A stretch of DNA of 64,000 nucleotides. Origin: Nageia nagi. Lineage: Eukaryota; Pinophyta. The stretch spans positions 15,004,001 through 15,068,000 of the forward strand of contig JBITNC010000002.1 of the NCBI GenBank assembly GCA_050084985.1. Reading direction: 5' to 3'. The translations under genes and the position numbers were made by a program. Each line of letters opens with the position of its first letter. Within the stretch, counting starts at the first letter, position 1. The notes below the pieces were generated by a model that worked only from the letters and a program-made list of their open reading frames with translations, had not been told where the DNA came from and did not search any database. Below are positions 12,155 to 24,599 of this stretch, piece by piece.

Positions 12155-13124
12155 GTAGCTGACGGTGAAAAGATACACAAAATAGAAGAAAGTATCACAA
12201 GAATACCCCACATGATGATTTCTTCACAAAGTGCTTAATGATCAGATCCTAATACAATGAAAATATACACAGGTAAAAAACGTGAAAAATAAAATCTCTT
12301 GTACACATATTGATAAATTGAAATCAAATTTGAACACATTACTAAGCTAAGCAGTAAAAACAAATCTCTTCTAACATTATATCTATCAACAGAGACAAGA
12401 TGAGCGTGGTTAAGAGTGGTGGGGTTCAAACAGTGCTCGCACTTCCATCTATAGTTGCACACACGATGGACACTCATTCGGTGGTTCTCTCAACTCTCTG
12501 TAGATGCATACACGATGCGTCCCCAGCCTCTCATTAGCAACACCCAACTTTAGGTTACAACATTCAACTACATACATGATTGGATCTTCGGCCTACCATT
12601 TGCAATGTACAGACTACTCCCTGGCTTCCCATTCGTAGCACCTGACTAGTTCCTCAGCATCCTGTTCCTTGCTTTTCTATGAATGATCCATCCTATTTGA
12701 AATAACTCAAGAAGCGGGAATGCATATCTATCGTTCACTCAAATCCCTCTATCTATGGTTCATAATAATCCATTCTTGATCCGAATCACATATCATAAGA
12801 GTGAATATATATAAGGCATATATCGGATTACGCCTGTTCTAAATAAAGGTGTACCCTCTAAAAACTTATTAGTAGGTAGGCTTACACTCCCAAAAAAATA
12901 ATAAAATCGCGGTAGATATGCCAAATGCAAGACCTACCTTAGTAGTCAAATTTAAATTTTGAAATACTGAATTTTAGCCATTTGGCTACTGATTCTACCA
13001 TTTTCCCTAGCCACATATGTGATTCTTTGTAATAATTTATCAAATTATTTTTTAAGATTTTTTGTAGATTTATTATTATTAGTGCACTATCACCAACAAT
13101 ATTAAGTCATTATCAATCCTTGAG

Positions 13125-13865
13125 TTTAATGAAAAGATTATGAGTATTGAACCATTAAGATGAAGATTTTGTTGATAGGTAAAGGTAGTTGGGACGTTGT
13201 AGAAGATGGTTATGTAGAACCAGTAGATTGGAGCACTTTTGCAACAATACTAGATTGAAAAGCAAGGAAGATTAGAAGAAAAATTTCTTAACGCTTTACC
13301 ATATTCAATATGCACTAAAGAAAAGATTCTTATGAGGATAGCTCATTGTAAAAGATCCATATACATAGAAAGCCTTGTAAGATGGTTACCAAGAGAGTGA
13401 CCAAATCAAGCAAGTGAAGTTGCAAACTCTACAGAAAGAGTTTGAAAATTTGAGAATGTAAGAGGTTGAGAGTGCTTGAAATTATTATGTAAGGGTGAAG
13501 GCTATTATCAATAAAATGAAAAATATTAGAGAAAAAGTGGAGAAGGTGGTGATTTTTAAGAATATTTTAATCATACTCACCCCCAAATGGAATCATATAA
13601 TAATTATTACTGTGGAGAGTAAGGATCTATCCATTCTTGAATTTGATCTTTTATGTCTCATGAGGAGATACTAAGAGAATCAATTAATGGTTTTGAGGAT
13701 AAGGTATTCTTGTTTAAGTATAATGAAGCTAGTTCTAGTAGGAAAGATGAAGGTAATGGCCAAGGCAAAGGTCATAATTCTTTTAAAGGAAGAGATAGAA
13801 GATGAGATGATGTATTTGGTAGAGGAGGTGATAAGAGGAATGTGCAATATTACCAATACAATAAG
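13125..13865 (+). pseudogene. Old copia gag, 5' part (split by Copia-1)
   Basis: This is the UBN2-type gag of an older copia element, with stops and frameshifts. It starts with YEY, a stop in place of the usual Trp, then TIKMKILLIGKGSWDVVEDG. It later gives LTPKWNH, VESKDLSILEFDLL and INGFEDKVFLFKYNEASSS. It ends in a degraded zinc knuckle, VQYYQYNK, in which both Cys of CX2C have become Tyr. The frame is cut at 13865 by Copia-1 and resumes at 22033 with YGHDLS, the rest of the knuckle. The bases ATAAG at 13861-13865 are the target duplicated on insertion. Confidence 0.8.
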
Positions 13866-14335
13866 TGAGATTCCCAAGATCACATGAAAGCTCACAAATC
13901 ACATCTAAATAAACTTACAAAGTAATCTTACAACACAACAGAAGATGTAAGTGGTTCCTCCAACTAGGACTACATCCACTAACTAGATCTTTACTTCAAT
14001 CACAAATACAACTCTCTTACAATCCTCCTAATCTCAACTCCTAAGCACTATCTTATAGCATAACTTTACTCCATAATTTACGTGTGATCACAAAGAGGGA
14101 GCCTTCTATTTATAGGCCAAAAGTCCTCTTTGGATGTCTTTTTTATCTAATTTACAAAAGTATGACATGCACATCCTTTTACCCTAAGGGCATGCTCATG
14201 ACATGGACTGTAGGACAAGTCACATTATCATATTCACTTAAATACTTAAGGTATCTAATGATACCTTTAAGTATTAGTGAATTTACAAAGAGGATTAATG
14301 CAAACCTTTATAATAATGCATTATATATTCCAACA
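13866..14335 (-). repeat. Copia-1 3' LTR
   Basis: It matches 21528-22027 closely along most of its length. Near its low-coordinate end it lacks about 30 bases present in the other LTR, which explains 470 against 500 bp. A purine-rich tract follows directly inside the element (14336-14344, AAGGAGGAG on the minus strand), as expected for the PPT of a minus-strand element. Confidence 0.9.
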
Positions 14336-15024
14336 CTCCTCCTTAATGCAATATTAGGATAGAGCAAATAAGAGAGGAAGTAAGAGAGTTCTCTTCCAAA
14401 TAGATACAACAGAGATAAGAAGTTTTTACATATTTGTGAAGTAAGAAAGATATAGTTTGAGACTCATTACTTTACCAAATACAATCATTAACCACAACCG
14501 GTTTCAATGTACATGAAGTAGTCATTCAATTGGAAGTCATAAAGAGTCTCCAAAAGCTTGCATACCTGAGGTAAGTAACCTGCAATCTCAAAGGAACCTG
14601 CAAGTCATAAGTAGATTAAATAACAAGATCAATTAGATGTAACATATTCATCTCAACAAGGATAGATGAATCACACAAATACCATCATGAACTGATCAAT
14701 GGTCCACTATAAGTCATCATAAAGATGCCATGCCAAAAAACTCATAGTCACTTGTTGTATATAAAACATGTGTTGATTATCATTACAAAATAGAGCATGC
14801 ACATATAAGTTCATCATATATGGATAACTGAACAGTATCAAAAGACACAAGAGTTTCTCACACATAAATAACTAAATAGTGCAATATTGGCTAATCTTTT
14901 GCTTTAAAAACTTGTACAATAAGTTCCTCATGCAGAGCTAACTTACCATGAAGGTGTTCAATAAAATCAACACTATACAGCATAAAATCCTCCTAAGGGT
15001 GAAGTTGTGATCATAAACATGAAT

Positions 15025-17990
15025 TTAACATAAGAATTCAAACTTCATTCCCCTTGAGAGAAACTTCACCAATCTGATAGCATCCCTAAGCTTATAGAAT
15101 TGAGCTTTTGAGAGGGGCTTAGTGAACAAATCAACGAAGTTCAAGGTGGATGGATAATACTCCAAGTGTATGATGCCATCAAGAACCTTCTCCCAGATGA
15201 AATGAGCATGGATTTCCATATATTTTATTCTCTAATGGAATATAAGATTCTTAGCTAAAGAAATACCTGATTGATTTTCTAAAAAAATCAAAGATGAGCC
15301 ACCTTGTTCATACCCAATTTTTTTCAAAAGATGCCCTAGCCAAATGGCTTCTTGGGTTACAATAGACATAGCATGATATTTAGCTTCTATGGTGGAAAGA
15401 GAAATAATAGGCTACTTTTTGAAGCCTAAGAGATAACACCTAAACCAATGCTATATGTATACGTAGAGGTTAATTTTTTATCATCTCTATCTCATCCATA
15501 GTTAGAATTTAAGAATCCAGAGAGAAAAAATGAGAACAGCTTAGAATACTTGAGGGCAAGATCCTTAGTCCCTACAACATACCTTAAGATTTGCTTAACA
15601 ACATTGAGGTGTTCAACATATAGTTTTTACATGAATCGTGCCATCAAATTCACTGCAAAGGTAATATCTAGCCTAGATATAGTCAAATACAAAAGACTAT
15701 GAATTAATTACTTGTAAGCTATAGCATCAACCAATTTAGAGTTGAAGCTCAGAGAAATAGAGATTCTAAGAAATATTAGGATTGTAGCATATTTACACTC
15801 CTCCATTCCAAACTTCTACAAGATGTTTGATATATATTTAAATTGACTAAGATAAGTATAATCTTTATATTGGAATACTTGTATTTCAAGGTAGTAGTGC
15901 AAGAGATTGAGATTAGTCATTTCAAATGTTACTTTAAGTTTGGATATGCACTCTTGAATGATTTCATCATTATTTTCAATAATCAAAAGATCATCCACAT
16001 AAAGGAGAATCAAGACCACATCTTTTCCTTGATTGAGCACATATAAATCAGAGTCAAAAAAACACTTAAAGAATTTAATATTTGCAAAGTACTCAAAAAT
16101 CTTCTTGTACCAAGCTTTAGGTGCTTGCTTAAGTCCATACAATGATTTTTTTAGTTTGTATAAAAAAGACTCTTTACCTTTCACAAAAAACCCTTATGAT
16201 TGATTCATGAAGATTTTAACATCTAAGTCACCATTGAGAAATGCACTCTTGATGTCAAGTTGAAAAACTTTCCATCTTTGAGCTACAGAAAGAGTAATGA
16301 TAATCTTGACAGTAAGCATCTTTACTATGGAAGCAAAGATTTCCTCATAGTCTACACCATATGTTTTACAAAATATTTAGCTACTAACCTTACCTTATAT
16401 TTTTCAATATCTCCAACTGAATTGAAATTGACCTTATAGATCTACTTATTACCAATCACATTCTTCTCATTGGGGTAAGGAATCAACTCCCAAGTTTTAT
16501 TTTTTATAAGCACCTCATCCTCCACTTTTATAGCTTTCAACTAGCACTTGTGCTTAGAGGCTTCTTTCAAGGTTAAAGGCTCATGCTTGTTATCAATATT
16601 GGTAAATAAAGATTTGTTTAAGGTCATGCTCCTTATTACCCTTTGTGTTGGAGAATTTTGTTCCTATGGTGACTTATCTAGATTAATATCTAACTAGCTA
16701 GGTGCAATTGAAGATTCCTCTATATCATCAACATCCTCATTATAAGTAGATTCTTTAGGAAGTTTATTGAACTTAACATCTCTTAAAACAAATATGGCTT
16801 TGTAGGATGGAGAGTAAATCTTGTAGCCTCTATGCTAACTATCATAACCCATAAAGATGTATTTTTTAGCTCTTTTATCTAACTTTTTTCTTTTCTTAGA
16901 AATATTATAGGAGAATGCTTCATAACCAAACACCTTAAGGTGAGAAATGTTAAGTTTTCTTCCTAACCATGCTTCAAAAGGTGTTTTACCTTGAACAATG
17001 TTTGTAGGATAACTATTCAAGGTGTAAATAGCATTACTCATAGCTTTATCCCATAAAAAATTAGGAAGATTACCCAACATGCATATAGCCATTTCTATAA
17101 TTGTTCTTTTTTTTTTAGTAACATCATTCTATTGAGGAGTGTAAAGAATCATAATTGCCTTTTGATTCCATACTTAGCACCATATTCATTAAACTCATTG
17201 CTATTATATTCTCCCTCATTATCTGATCTCAACATCTTGATTTTAAGATTAATTTGATTCTTAATAAAGGCTTTAAAAAATTTAAAACTCTCAAAGGTTT
17301 GATCTTTGTGCTCAAGTAGATACCCAAAGGTCATCCTACTAAAGTCATTAATGAAGGTCAAGATGTAGTATGCTCCTCCAAGTAACTTAGTCTAAAATAA
17401 ACCCATCAAATCTGAATGCATAAGTTGAAGAGGTTGAGATGCTCTTGTTGGTTTATCTTTTTCAATTTTTTTTTATGCATCTTGCCAAGAATGCACTTCT
17501 CACATAGACTAATCAAAGAATAAATTGAAAACAAACCTTTCATAAGTTTTTGATATTTCATGACTTGAATACTCTTTTGGTAAAGGTACCCTAAATATTG
17601 ATGCTAAAGATTACCTTTAGAACACACACTTGTAGCAAGACACATCTTTGATGGAACTTGATCCATAATGTAAAGATTATTTTTCATTGATCTTTTAACC
17701 AATGTGAAAAGTTCTTTCTTAATGCATCAAAATTGAGAGTCAAACTCAAAAGAGTACCTCTTTTTAACAACTTGGATCACGATGAGAAGGTTCATTCTAA
17801 GCTTAGGAACATAGAGAACATTATCAAGAACCTTCTCATGAATCAACACACTTTCAATTCCTTAGACGTCAAGGGTAGAGTTATCATCTATCATAATTGC
17901 ATCTTTTTTGTACTTGTGAAAGTTTTCAAATTTTTTTCTTTCAAAGCAAAGGTGATTAGTGCAACCAGAATCAGCAATCTAATTAGATGA
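15025..17990 (-). pseudogene. Copia-1 pol (PR, IN, RT, RNase H), broken
   Basis: From high to low coordinates, the protease active site IADSGCTNH lies at 17961-17978. The pre-integrase CxxC piece (LCEKCILGK) is near 17490-17520. The integrase core (FINDFSRMTFGYLLEHK, then LRSDNEGEYNSNEF) is at 17149-17361 and its C-terminal part (GKTPFEAWLGRK, KVFGYEAF) at 16835-17092. The RT part is at 15816-16184, with YGLKQAPKAWY and the catalytic LLYVDDLLI. RNase H ends at about 15025 (LNFVDLFTKPLSKAQFYKLR). Domain order is normal for copia. Many stops and frameshifts separate the pieces. Confidence 0.9.
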
Positions 17991-17999
17991 AAAAGTGTG

Positions 18000-18983
18000 A
18001 GATATGGAGTACAACATTATAACAAAGTTAGATTGAATTTTTTTTTTCTTTTAAATTTTTCTACATTTCCATTACCTTTATTCTTTTTCTCTCTTTTTTT
18101 TGTAGCAATCAACTTCTTTGTGACCTTGGATGCTACAATAGTTACAATTACCATCAAACTTTTTCTTAGGATATGGATTGTATGCTTTGCCTTTTCCATA
18201 TTTTTACTTCAAGTGGTTGTTATTGTCATTGTTTTTACTATTGTTATTATTCCTATTGTTACCATTGTTGCCAATGCCTCTTTTTTCAAACCTTTAGGAG
18301 GAAGAAGGATAAGATTTCTTTTGATGGTTGAATTTCTTCTTGAAAAGAGTTTTATTTGGTCCAAGAGCAACATTATTATCCTTAGAAGAAGAAATCAACA
18401 CCTTATTGTTAAAGTTTTTCATATGGTTCAAAAGGTTCCTAGAAAGGTTCTCAAAGGAGAAGACTTATTCTTCATCATCAAGCCTTATTTCTATAACTAT
18501 TACAAAGTTTTCAAACTTTGAAGAAAGGCTTTGAAGAATGATGAAGACCATGAGCTCATCATTGATCTAATTGTATCCATAAATAATAAATTAAATCTTT
18601 AGATCAATTATTTTGTTCAAGTAGATAGCTATATTTTTATCTTCCCCTTGATAAGATTGAAGCAACTTTTGGAAAAAAGTAAACCTTCTTGAAAACTTTC
18701 AACCAAAGTATATTTGCTTAAGCTTATCCCAAGCTTCCTTTATCAAGGTTGAAGAGAAAATCATTAGGAGCATATCATTTGAAACTGCATGATAAATCAT
18801 AGAGGTTGCCAACTCATTATTTGTGTTGTAAGCCTCTAGTGCCTTCTCATCTGTAGGAGGTACAAGGTTCTCATTCATTATTTGCTAAAGCTTCTTTTAT
18901 TGTAATTCAACTCTCATATATGGTTCTCAAATCCCAAAGTTGGAACCATCAGGAATGTGTTTGGGTGAAAAAGATTCTTCCAT
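18000..18983 (-). pseudogene. Copia-1 gag with intact zinc knuckle
   Basis: Gag starts at the ATG at 18983 (MEESFSPKHIPDGSNFGI, then a stop). It continues in pieces: LVPPTDEKALEAYNTNNE, EAWDKLKQIYFG and INDELMV, a UBN2-type copia gag. A perfect CX2CX4HX4C zinc knuckle, CNYCSIQGHKEVDC, lies at 18105-18146 and is followed by a Lys-rich tail. Long plus-strand frames over this stretch (for example 17997-18521) are antisense shadows. Confidence 0.8.
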
Positions 18984-21512
18984 TTGCTACATAAGAATAT
19001 GAAAAAATAATAAGCATATAGTTTAATAAATAATATTAAATGTTAAGTTTCAACCAAGTAGATAATATATATTACATTTAACACTAGAGATATTCTTGAT
19101 TTGATTCACAAGTGCAAATGTTTTACAACTCAAATAATCCATATACCCAAATACATTTCTCATCTCAAGAACTGTAGATGTTGAGTGACATTATTAAGGC
19201 TTGTTTTCTTGTCTAAAATTAGGCTTTCACCTAGATGCCCACACAAGAGGAGCCCAAGTACTACCAATCCTCAACCAATTTACCTTGGTCAGTTTTATAC
19301 TCTTACAAAGAGAAGTACCTACTATTTTTCATTGTTATGATGTTTATTGGATCAAAAAAATTATTAATCTTGATTAGATTTCAAGTTATCCTTCTAGGTT
19401 ATCAAAATAATCCTTGAATAGATGTACAGACATGTGGTATCACTACACACATGCCTATCCACCTATTGGAGTTATGTTCAGACCAAGAAAGGACTTAAGA
19501 GAAATTCAGAAGTACAAACTTTTCACCATTTGGATCGTCAAATATAAAAACTCCAATCCACCTATCCTCACCTCATGGCTCCTCAAATAAATCATATTAC
19601 GGAATGTACATGTGGATGTGTTTATTTTAGAGGGTTGCTCATTTCAATGTTTAGATTTTTTTTTTGCATAAGTAAATAAAGCAAAAGTGCTAAACATGAA
19701 GTAAAATGCATAAATTAAACATCATCTATCCATAACATCGAACCTTAAGAGTCCAATGGGTTTTGTTTACTTACCCCTAGAGGACATCTTTACATAGGTT
19801 CATAAATTTGCACAAGTTAAGTTTGTAAAAAAAAAGATAAATGCTCATGCATTAATTCCATAATTTGCATAAGTTAACTTTGCATAAAGAATAAATACTC
19901 AACATGAATTTTTAAGTCATAAGCATGCATCTTAAAAAATTTAAGTCCTAAGCATTAACTTAAAAAATTAAGTCCTTAAGCATGCATTATTAACTTAACA
20001 AATAAGTTCTAAAATTGCATTATTAGCTTAAAATTTAAGTACTAAGCATGCATTTATTAACTTAACAAATAAGTATTAAGCATGCATTTAACTTAAAATT
20101 TAAGTACTAAGCATAAGCATGCAACTTTTTAACTTAAAGTAAAAATTTAGTATGTATACTAGAAGATAAAAGATTAAGTAAAAAATTTATACAAATTCCC
20201 CCCTTTTTACTTAAATATTTATCCCTAAAAGTAGCATACTAAATAATTTATCTTTTAAAAATATATGCATGCTAAAAATTCTAAGTATGTATTCATATTA
20301 ATATTTTAATTAAAAATTTCCCCTTTTTACTTAAAGAGTAGCATAGCTAAATTAAAGTAGCATTCCTCTCTTTTTAAAAAAAAATTAAACTAATCATTTG
20401 CTTAGGTAAATTAAAAAAAAAAACTTAAGCAAATAAAATCTCCATTTTAGGAGTAATTATGAAAATATACTTTAACATTAATGTAATTTGGATAGTCTAT
20501 CTACTTTAGATCTATCTTAAAGGCAATTCATGATGGGTAAAAAAAAGTGAAGTATACGTTTGCACAAGACATGAATGCTAGTAGAGGCATTAAAGACTAA
20601 AGGAGGCTTACAATAAAGTCCATAATTAATGTCTTAAGTAATCAATAAAGCAAAAAAGTAAAGGAGGAAGGAGGCACTAAAGGAAACAAAAAGAAAATTA
20701 ATCACGAGCAATGAGGAGGTGGTTAGTGAAGGGAGCAGAGGGTAGCTACAACAAAGGAGAGGAGTAGAGAGGAGGTGTGAGGAGTGTCACTGATGAAGGA
20801 GGGCTCCTGACCATGGTGAGGAGCCAACATCATGGTAAGGAGCCATGCAATCTCAAGGGCGACATGGAGATAGTAAAAAAAATCATGTTTTTGCTGGATC
20901 TCAACAAGTTAGCACCTTTGGAGGATGAGGATAATGATCATGTGGATTTCTAAAGAAAGAGGCTAGCTAAAGGAGGCCTACAAGCTGTAGCTGATAGAAG
21001 AGGTAGCTAAGTGTGTTGGAGGCCATTGCTAGCCAACTTCACCACCATCCCTAAAAAGCCTTCCAAATTAGAAAAAAATTGTAGCAAATTTAAATATTAT
21101 TTTTGTAATATTAAGGATAGTATTACAAAAAAAATCTACAATAACCCCATTTAAAAATAAAATTGTAGCAAATTTAAATATTATTTTTGTAATATTAAGA
21201 ATAATATTGCAAAAAGGTATACAATAACCCCATTTTTTTAAAAAAATGTAGCAAAAGAAAAAATTTCAACATAAGGGGTTAGAAAAAAAATTTGCAATTT
21301 GTTAGGTATATTTTACAAAAAAAAAAGAACTAACACATAAACAATAACATGTTAGTAGCAAAACAAAAAATAATATTCTAATAATAACCAAGAAGGAAGG
21401 ATATTATACCTTCTCTTAGTTTTACCTCAATAAGAGAGTGTAGGATGAGGAATGAAGAAGGATTACAAAGATGTAGCTTCCACACTAAGGATGTGAATAT
21501 GAGCCTCCAAGG
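18984..21512 (-). other. Long untranslated leader of Copia-1
   Basis: About 2.5 kb lies between the PBS and the gag ATG and shows no coding signal. It holds A/T-rich repeats: about 19850-20130 is made of units such as CTTAACAAATAAGTATTAAGCATGCAT. A near-perfect 84-bp tandem pair starts at 21079 and 21163 (TTGTAGCAAATTTAAATATT, continuing to ACAATAACCCCA). About 20560-21060 is a less AT-rich part with AGGAGG-type runs. The minus strand was not seen to encode any extra protein. Confidence 0.6.
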
Positions 21513-21513
21513 T

Positions 21514-21525
21514 GCTCTGATACCA
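21514..21525 (-). other. Copia-1 primer-binding site
   Basis: The minus strand reads TGGTATCAGAGC, complementary to the 3' end of plant initiator tRNA-Met and the usual copia PBS. It is separated from the 5' LTR by two bases. This fixes both the strand and the inner end of the LTR. Confidence 0.92.
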
Positions 21526-21527
21526 AA

Positions 21528-22027
21528 TGAGAGATTTGCAATATAAACTAAACAACTCTATATTCTCAAGATCACATGAAAGCTCACAAATCACATCTAA
21601 ATAAACTCAAAAAGCAATCTCACAACACAACACAATATGTAAGTGGTTCCTCCAACTAGGAGTACATCCACTAACTAGATCTCTACTTCAATCAAAAATA
21701 TAACTCTCTTACAATCCTCCTAATCTCAAATCCTAAGCATTATCCTATAGCATAACTTTACTCCATAATTGATGTGTGATTACAAAGAGGGAGCATTCTA
21801 TTTATAGGCCAAAATCCCTCTTTGGATCACCCTTTTATCCAATGTATAAAAGCATGACATGCACATCCTTTTACCCAAGGGGCATGCTCATGACATGGAG
21901 TGTAGGACAAGTTACATTATCATATTCACTTAAATACTTAAGGTATCTAATTATACCCTTAAGTATTAGTGAATTTACAAAGAGGATTAATACAAAGCTT
22001 TACAATAATGCATTATACATTCCAACA
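21528..22027 (-). repeat. Copia-1 5' LTR
   Basis: The 500-bp LTR reads TGAGAGATTTGC at its low end and ATTCCAACA at its high end on the plus strand. On the minus strand it therefore starts TGTTGGAATG, a common copia LTR start. The flank at 22028-22032 is ATAAG, the second copy of the target duplication. Confidence 0.92.
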
Positions 22028-22150
22028 ATAAGTATGGGCATGATTTGTCTATCAAATTAGTTTTATATCTAATCAAGCATAGAGTTGATACCTCTAAATA
22101 GATGTTAAATTTTCTTCATCCAAATACTCAAAGTGAGAATGGCAAGTGTG
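22028..22150 (+). pseudogene. Old copia gag, continuation after Copia-1
   Basis: After the duplicated ATAAG the old gag frame continues as YGHDLSIK, completing the knuckle interrupted at 13865, and then becomes unreadable. By about 22150 the DNA matches the LINE on the minus strand instead, so the gag is cut there a second time. Confidence 0.65.
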
Positions 22151-24305
22151 ATTGAACATAAGAGCTTAAAAAGTATGCAAAGGGATGGGCATTTCCATTA
22201 AGGGAGAAGATATTTCAAATAAAAAGGTAGTATTCATTAGGAGCCAAAACATAATAGAATATACCTCTAAAATTCATTAGAGAAAGCACAATGGAGTAAC
22301 AAATAAGGACCATATTTAGATTCATTATTGCATATGACACATCAGAAGGGACTAAATGCCATCCATGCCTCATAAGTTGTTTTCCATGTAGCAACTTGTC
22401 ATGAGTTGCATTCCATAGAAAATACTTGGTCTTGGTCCATGGCTTAGTATGCTAGAGATATTATTCCAAATGATAGGGGAGGTGTTTCCCCATTCCTATT
22501 TATTGAATGCTTTGACAACCAATTTTTAAAAAAAATCTCCATTGATAATGAGAGACCATGTGATCCTATAATCGCCATCTTCATCCTTGAGAATGTATCC
22601 TTGAAATAGATTCATGAGGAACCTATGTTCATGTTCAAGGTCTAGAGGTAAATCATTTATAATTTTTCCAAACCTTACATCGATTCCCTATAGTGTCCAT
22701 CAATTAACAATATTTACTCATTGTGTCACCCCATTGATTTCTAAGGAAGCGCTCAAGATTTAGAAGAGGGAACATGGCTCTAAGAGGTAGAGGAGTTAAG
22801 CCAAGCATCTTACTAAAAATCAACTGTGAAACTTGATCTAATAGACCATTTGAGGAATGTTAGGATGTATGTTCTTGCTTTCTTAATCTCATTCCATATT
22901 GGGGATCCCCATGGTATATCAAAGGCAATGAAGATTCTCTTACAAGAGTCATTATCTAGATATTTAGATCAAAATATTTTACTTTAAAGTGTAGATGGAT
23001 TGGAATAAATCCTCCAAATCAATTTCATAATTGACCATTTGAGGAATGTTAGGATGTATGTTCTTACTTTCTTAATCCCATTCCATATTGAGGATCCCCA
23101 TGGTATATCAAAGGCAATGAAGATTCTCTTACAAGAGTAATTATCTAGATATTTAGATCGAAATATTTTACTCCAGAGTGCAGATGGATTGGAATAAATC
23201 CTCAAAATCAATTTCATAATCCAACTAGAAGCTTTGAGGTGCAAATTATTTCTTAAATAACTAAATGAAATTTCCTAGTCTTTGATTTTCCTTTCCATAG
23301 GAAGTTACAAATGACTGCATCTAGGTTGTTGAGGATATTTTAAGGAACCCACAAGGCACTAAACCAAAAAATATGTATGGCTACTAACATGGCTTGGATT
23401 TTGACTAGATGACTTATAGAGAATAGTCAATTGGATTTCCATAATGATAGTTTTTTAGCCATAATAAGGTCCCAAAAGATGTCTAGATTGCCACCATGAT
23501 AGAGTGTCATGCTTGATAGCCTAGCATAGAGTATGATATGTGCGATGAATATATTAATACTAAATATTTTATATTTTTTTATGTTTATAGCTTGGTCATT
23601 CACTAGCTCATAGGTGTTCAAAAGTATCTTTATCTCATTAAATACCCAAAGTGAAGGATGTACAACTAGTAAAGTTTCATAAAAAAATTAGAATTGAGAG
23701 AGATTTGGGTAATTGTTTCAAATTTGTAGGCTATTGATCAATCCTCTAGGTTTTATATGGTTTAGGCCTCAACCAAAAGCTTTTGGAAGAATAATAAAAA
23801 GAAAAGGTGACAAAGGGTCACCTTGCCTTAATCAACTTGATATTTTTAAGAAACCTATTGAGCAACCATTTATAAGGAAAAAAAAGGAGGGAGTTCAAAA
23901 TAATGAAGATATCCATAGTATCCAACTCTTAACAAAGTCAAACCTACATAGGAGACAAGTTTACAAGTAAGTACCAATTTACCCTATTGAAAGCCTTGGT
24001 CATATCTACTTTCAGAAATAGGCTTAGCCTATTTGGAAGCTTAGAAAGTGGATTAGTGCATGGAAAATAGCTACCCCATATTGAAATTTTTTACCTTTGA
24101 CAAAATATTTTAGCTCCTTAGAGATCAAGTTTGGAATGACCAATTTAAGTCTATTAGCTACAAAATTTGATATGATTTTACAAATGGAACTATATAGTGA
24201 GATAGGTGTGAAAGCTGCAATTTTTTGGTGGATTCTATTTTTGGAATTAAATCAAGAAAGGTATGAATTACTTGCACCACTACAAAGAGGCAAAATCATG
24301 TCAAT
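22150..24305 (-). pseudogene. LINE ORF2 relic (RT to zf-RVT), minus strand
   Basis: From high to low coordinates, the RT entry reads NRLKLVIPNLISKE and FVKG near 24090-24180. Motif A is VDMTKAFNRVNW near 23970-24010. LINGCSIGF comes next, then LRQGDPLSPFLF near 23800-23840. The catalytic FADD box near 23670 is lost (YETLLVVHPSLW remains), and ILLNTYELVNDQAINIKK follows. Downstream are NPSALWSKIFRSKYL and WGSSIWNGIKKVRTYI, the LINE region after RT. Several shifts and the missing FADD box show that it is dead. The 5' part with ORF1 and endonuclease is absent. Confidence 0.85.
22844..23221 (-). repeat. 189-bp tandem duplication inside the LINE
   Basis: 22844-23032 and 23033-23221 are near-identical direct copies that start at GACCATTTGAGGAATGTTAGG and end at AATTTCATAAT. 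The period is 189 bases, exactly 63 codons, so the duplication kept the frame. The second LINE copy in the window (4725-5830) shows only one unit. Confidence 0.85.
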
Positions 24306-24599
24306 ACATGCATTAGAATGTAGTGTATTTTATTTTTAAATTTTAGTTTGTATCTTGATATATAAATGATGTTAAACAAAATAACAAGACTAGCATCAGA
24401 TTTAGAAACTTGTTATCATCCCTAGCATCAATGATATTGTTAGAGCTAGCATTAGAACAATCGTTATATACATAGGGTTTCATGATATATACATGAGGTT
24501 TACACTATATTCATAGTGTATGTAAACTTGAAATATACACAAGTTCTATAACTTGATATATGCATGGTGTTTGTTAATTTTATTATATTAACTCACAAG

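Larger units (their letters stand above)
13866..22027 (-). mobile_element. Copia-1, complete Ty1/copia element, minus strand
   Basis: The full element spans 8162 bp. It has LTRs at both ends (TG...CA), a tRNA-Met-type PBS, a polypurine tract and a perfect 5-bp target duplication ATAAG (13861-13865 and 22028-22032). The order on the minus strand is 5' LTR, a long leader, gag with zinc knuckle, protease, integrase, RT and RNase H, then 3' LTR, which is the copia order. The polyprotein is broken by stops and shifts, so it is not active. It sits inside the zinc-knuckle codons of an older copia gag. Confidence 0.93.

Noticed and set aside
17997-18521. 174-codon plus-strand ORF with hydrophobic runs that looks like a membrane protein
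   Set aside because: It is antisense to Copia-1 gag; the intact zinc knuckle on the minus strand explains the region.
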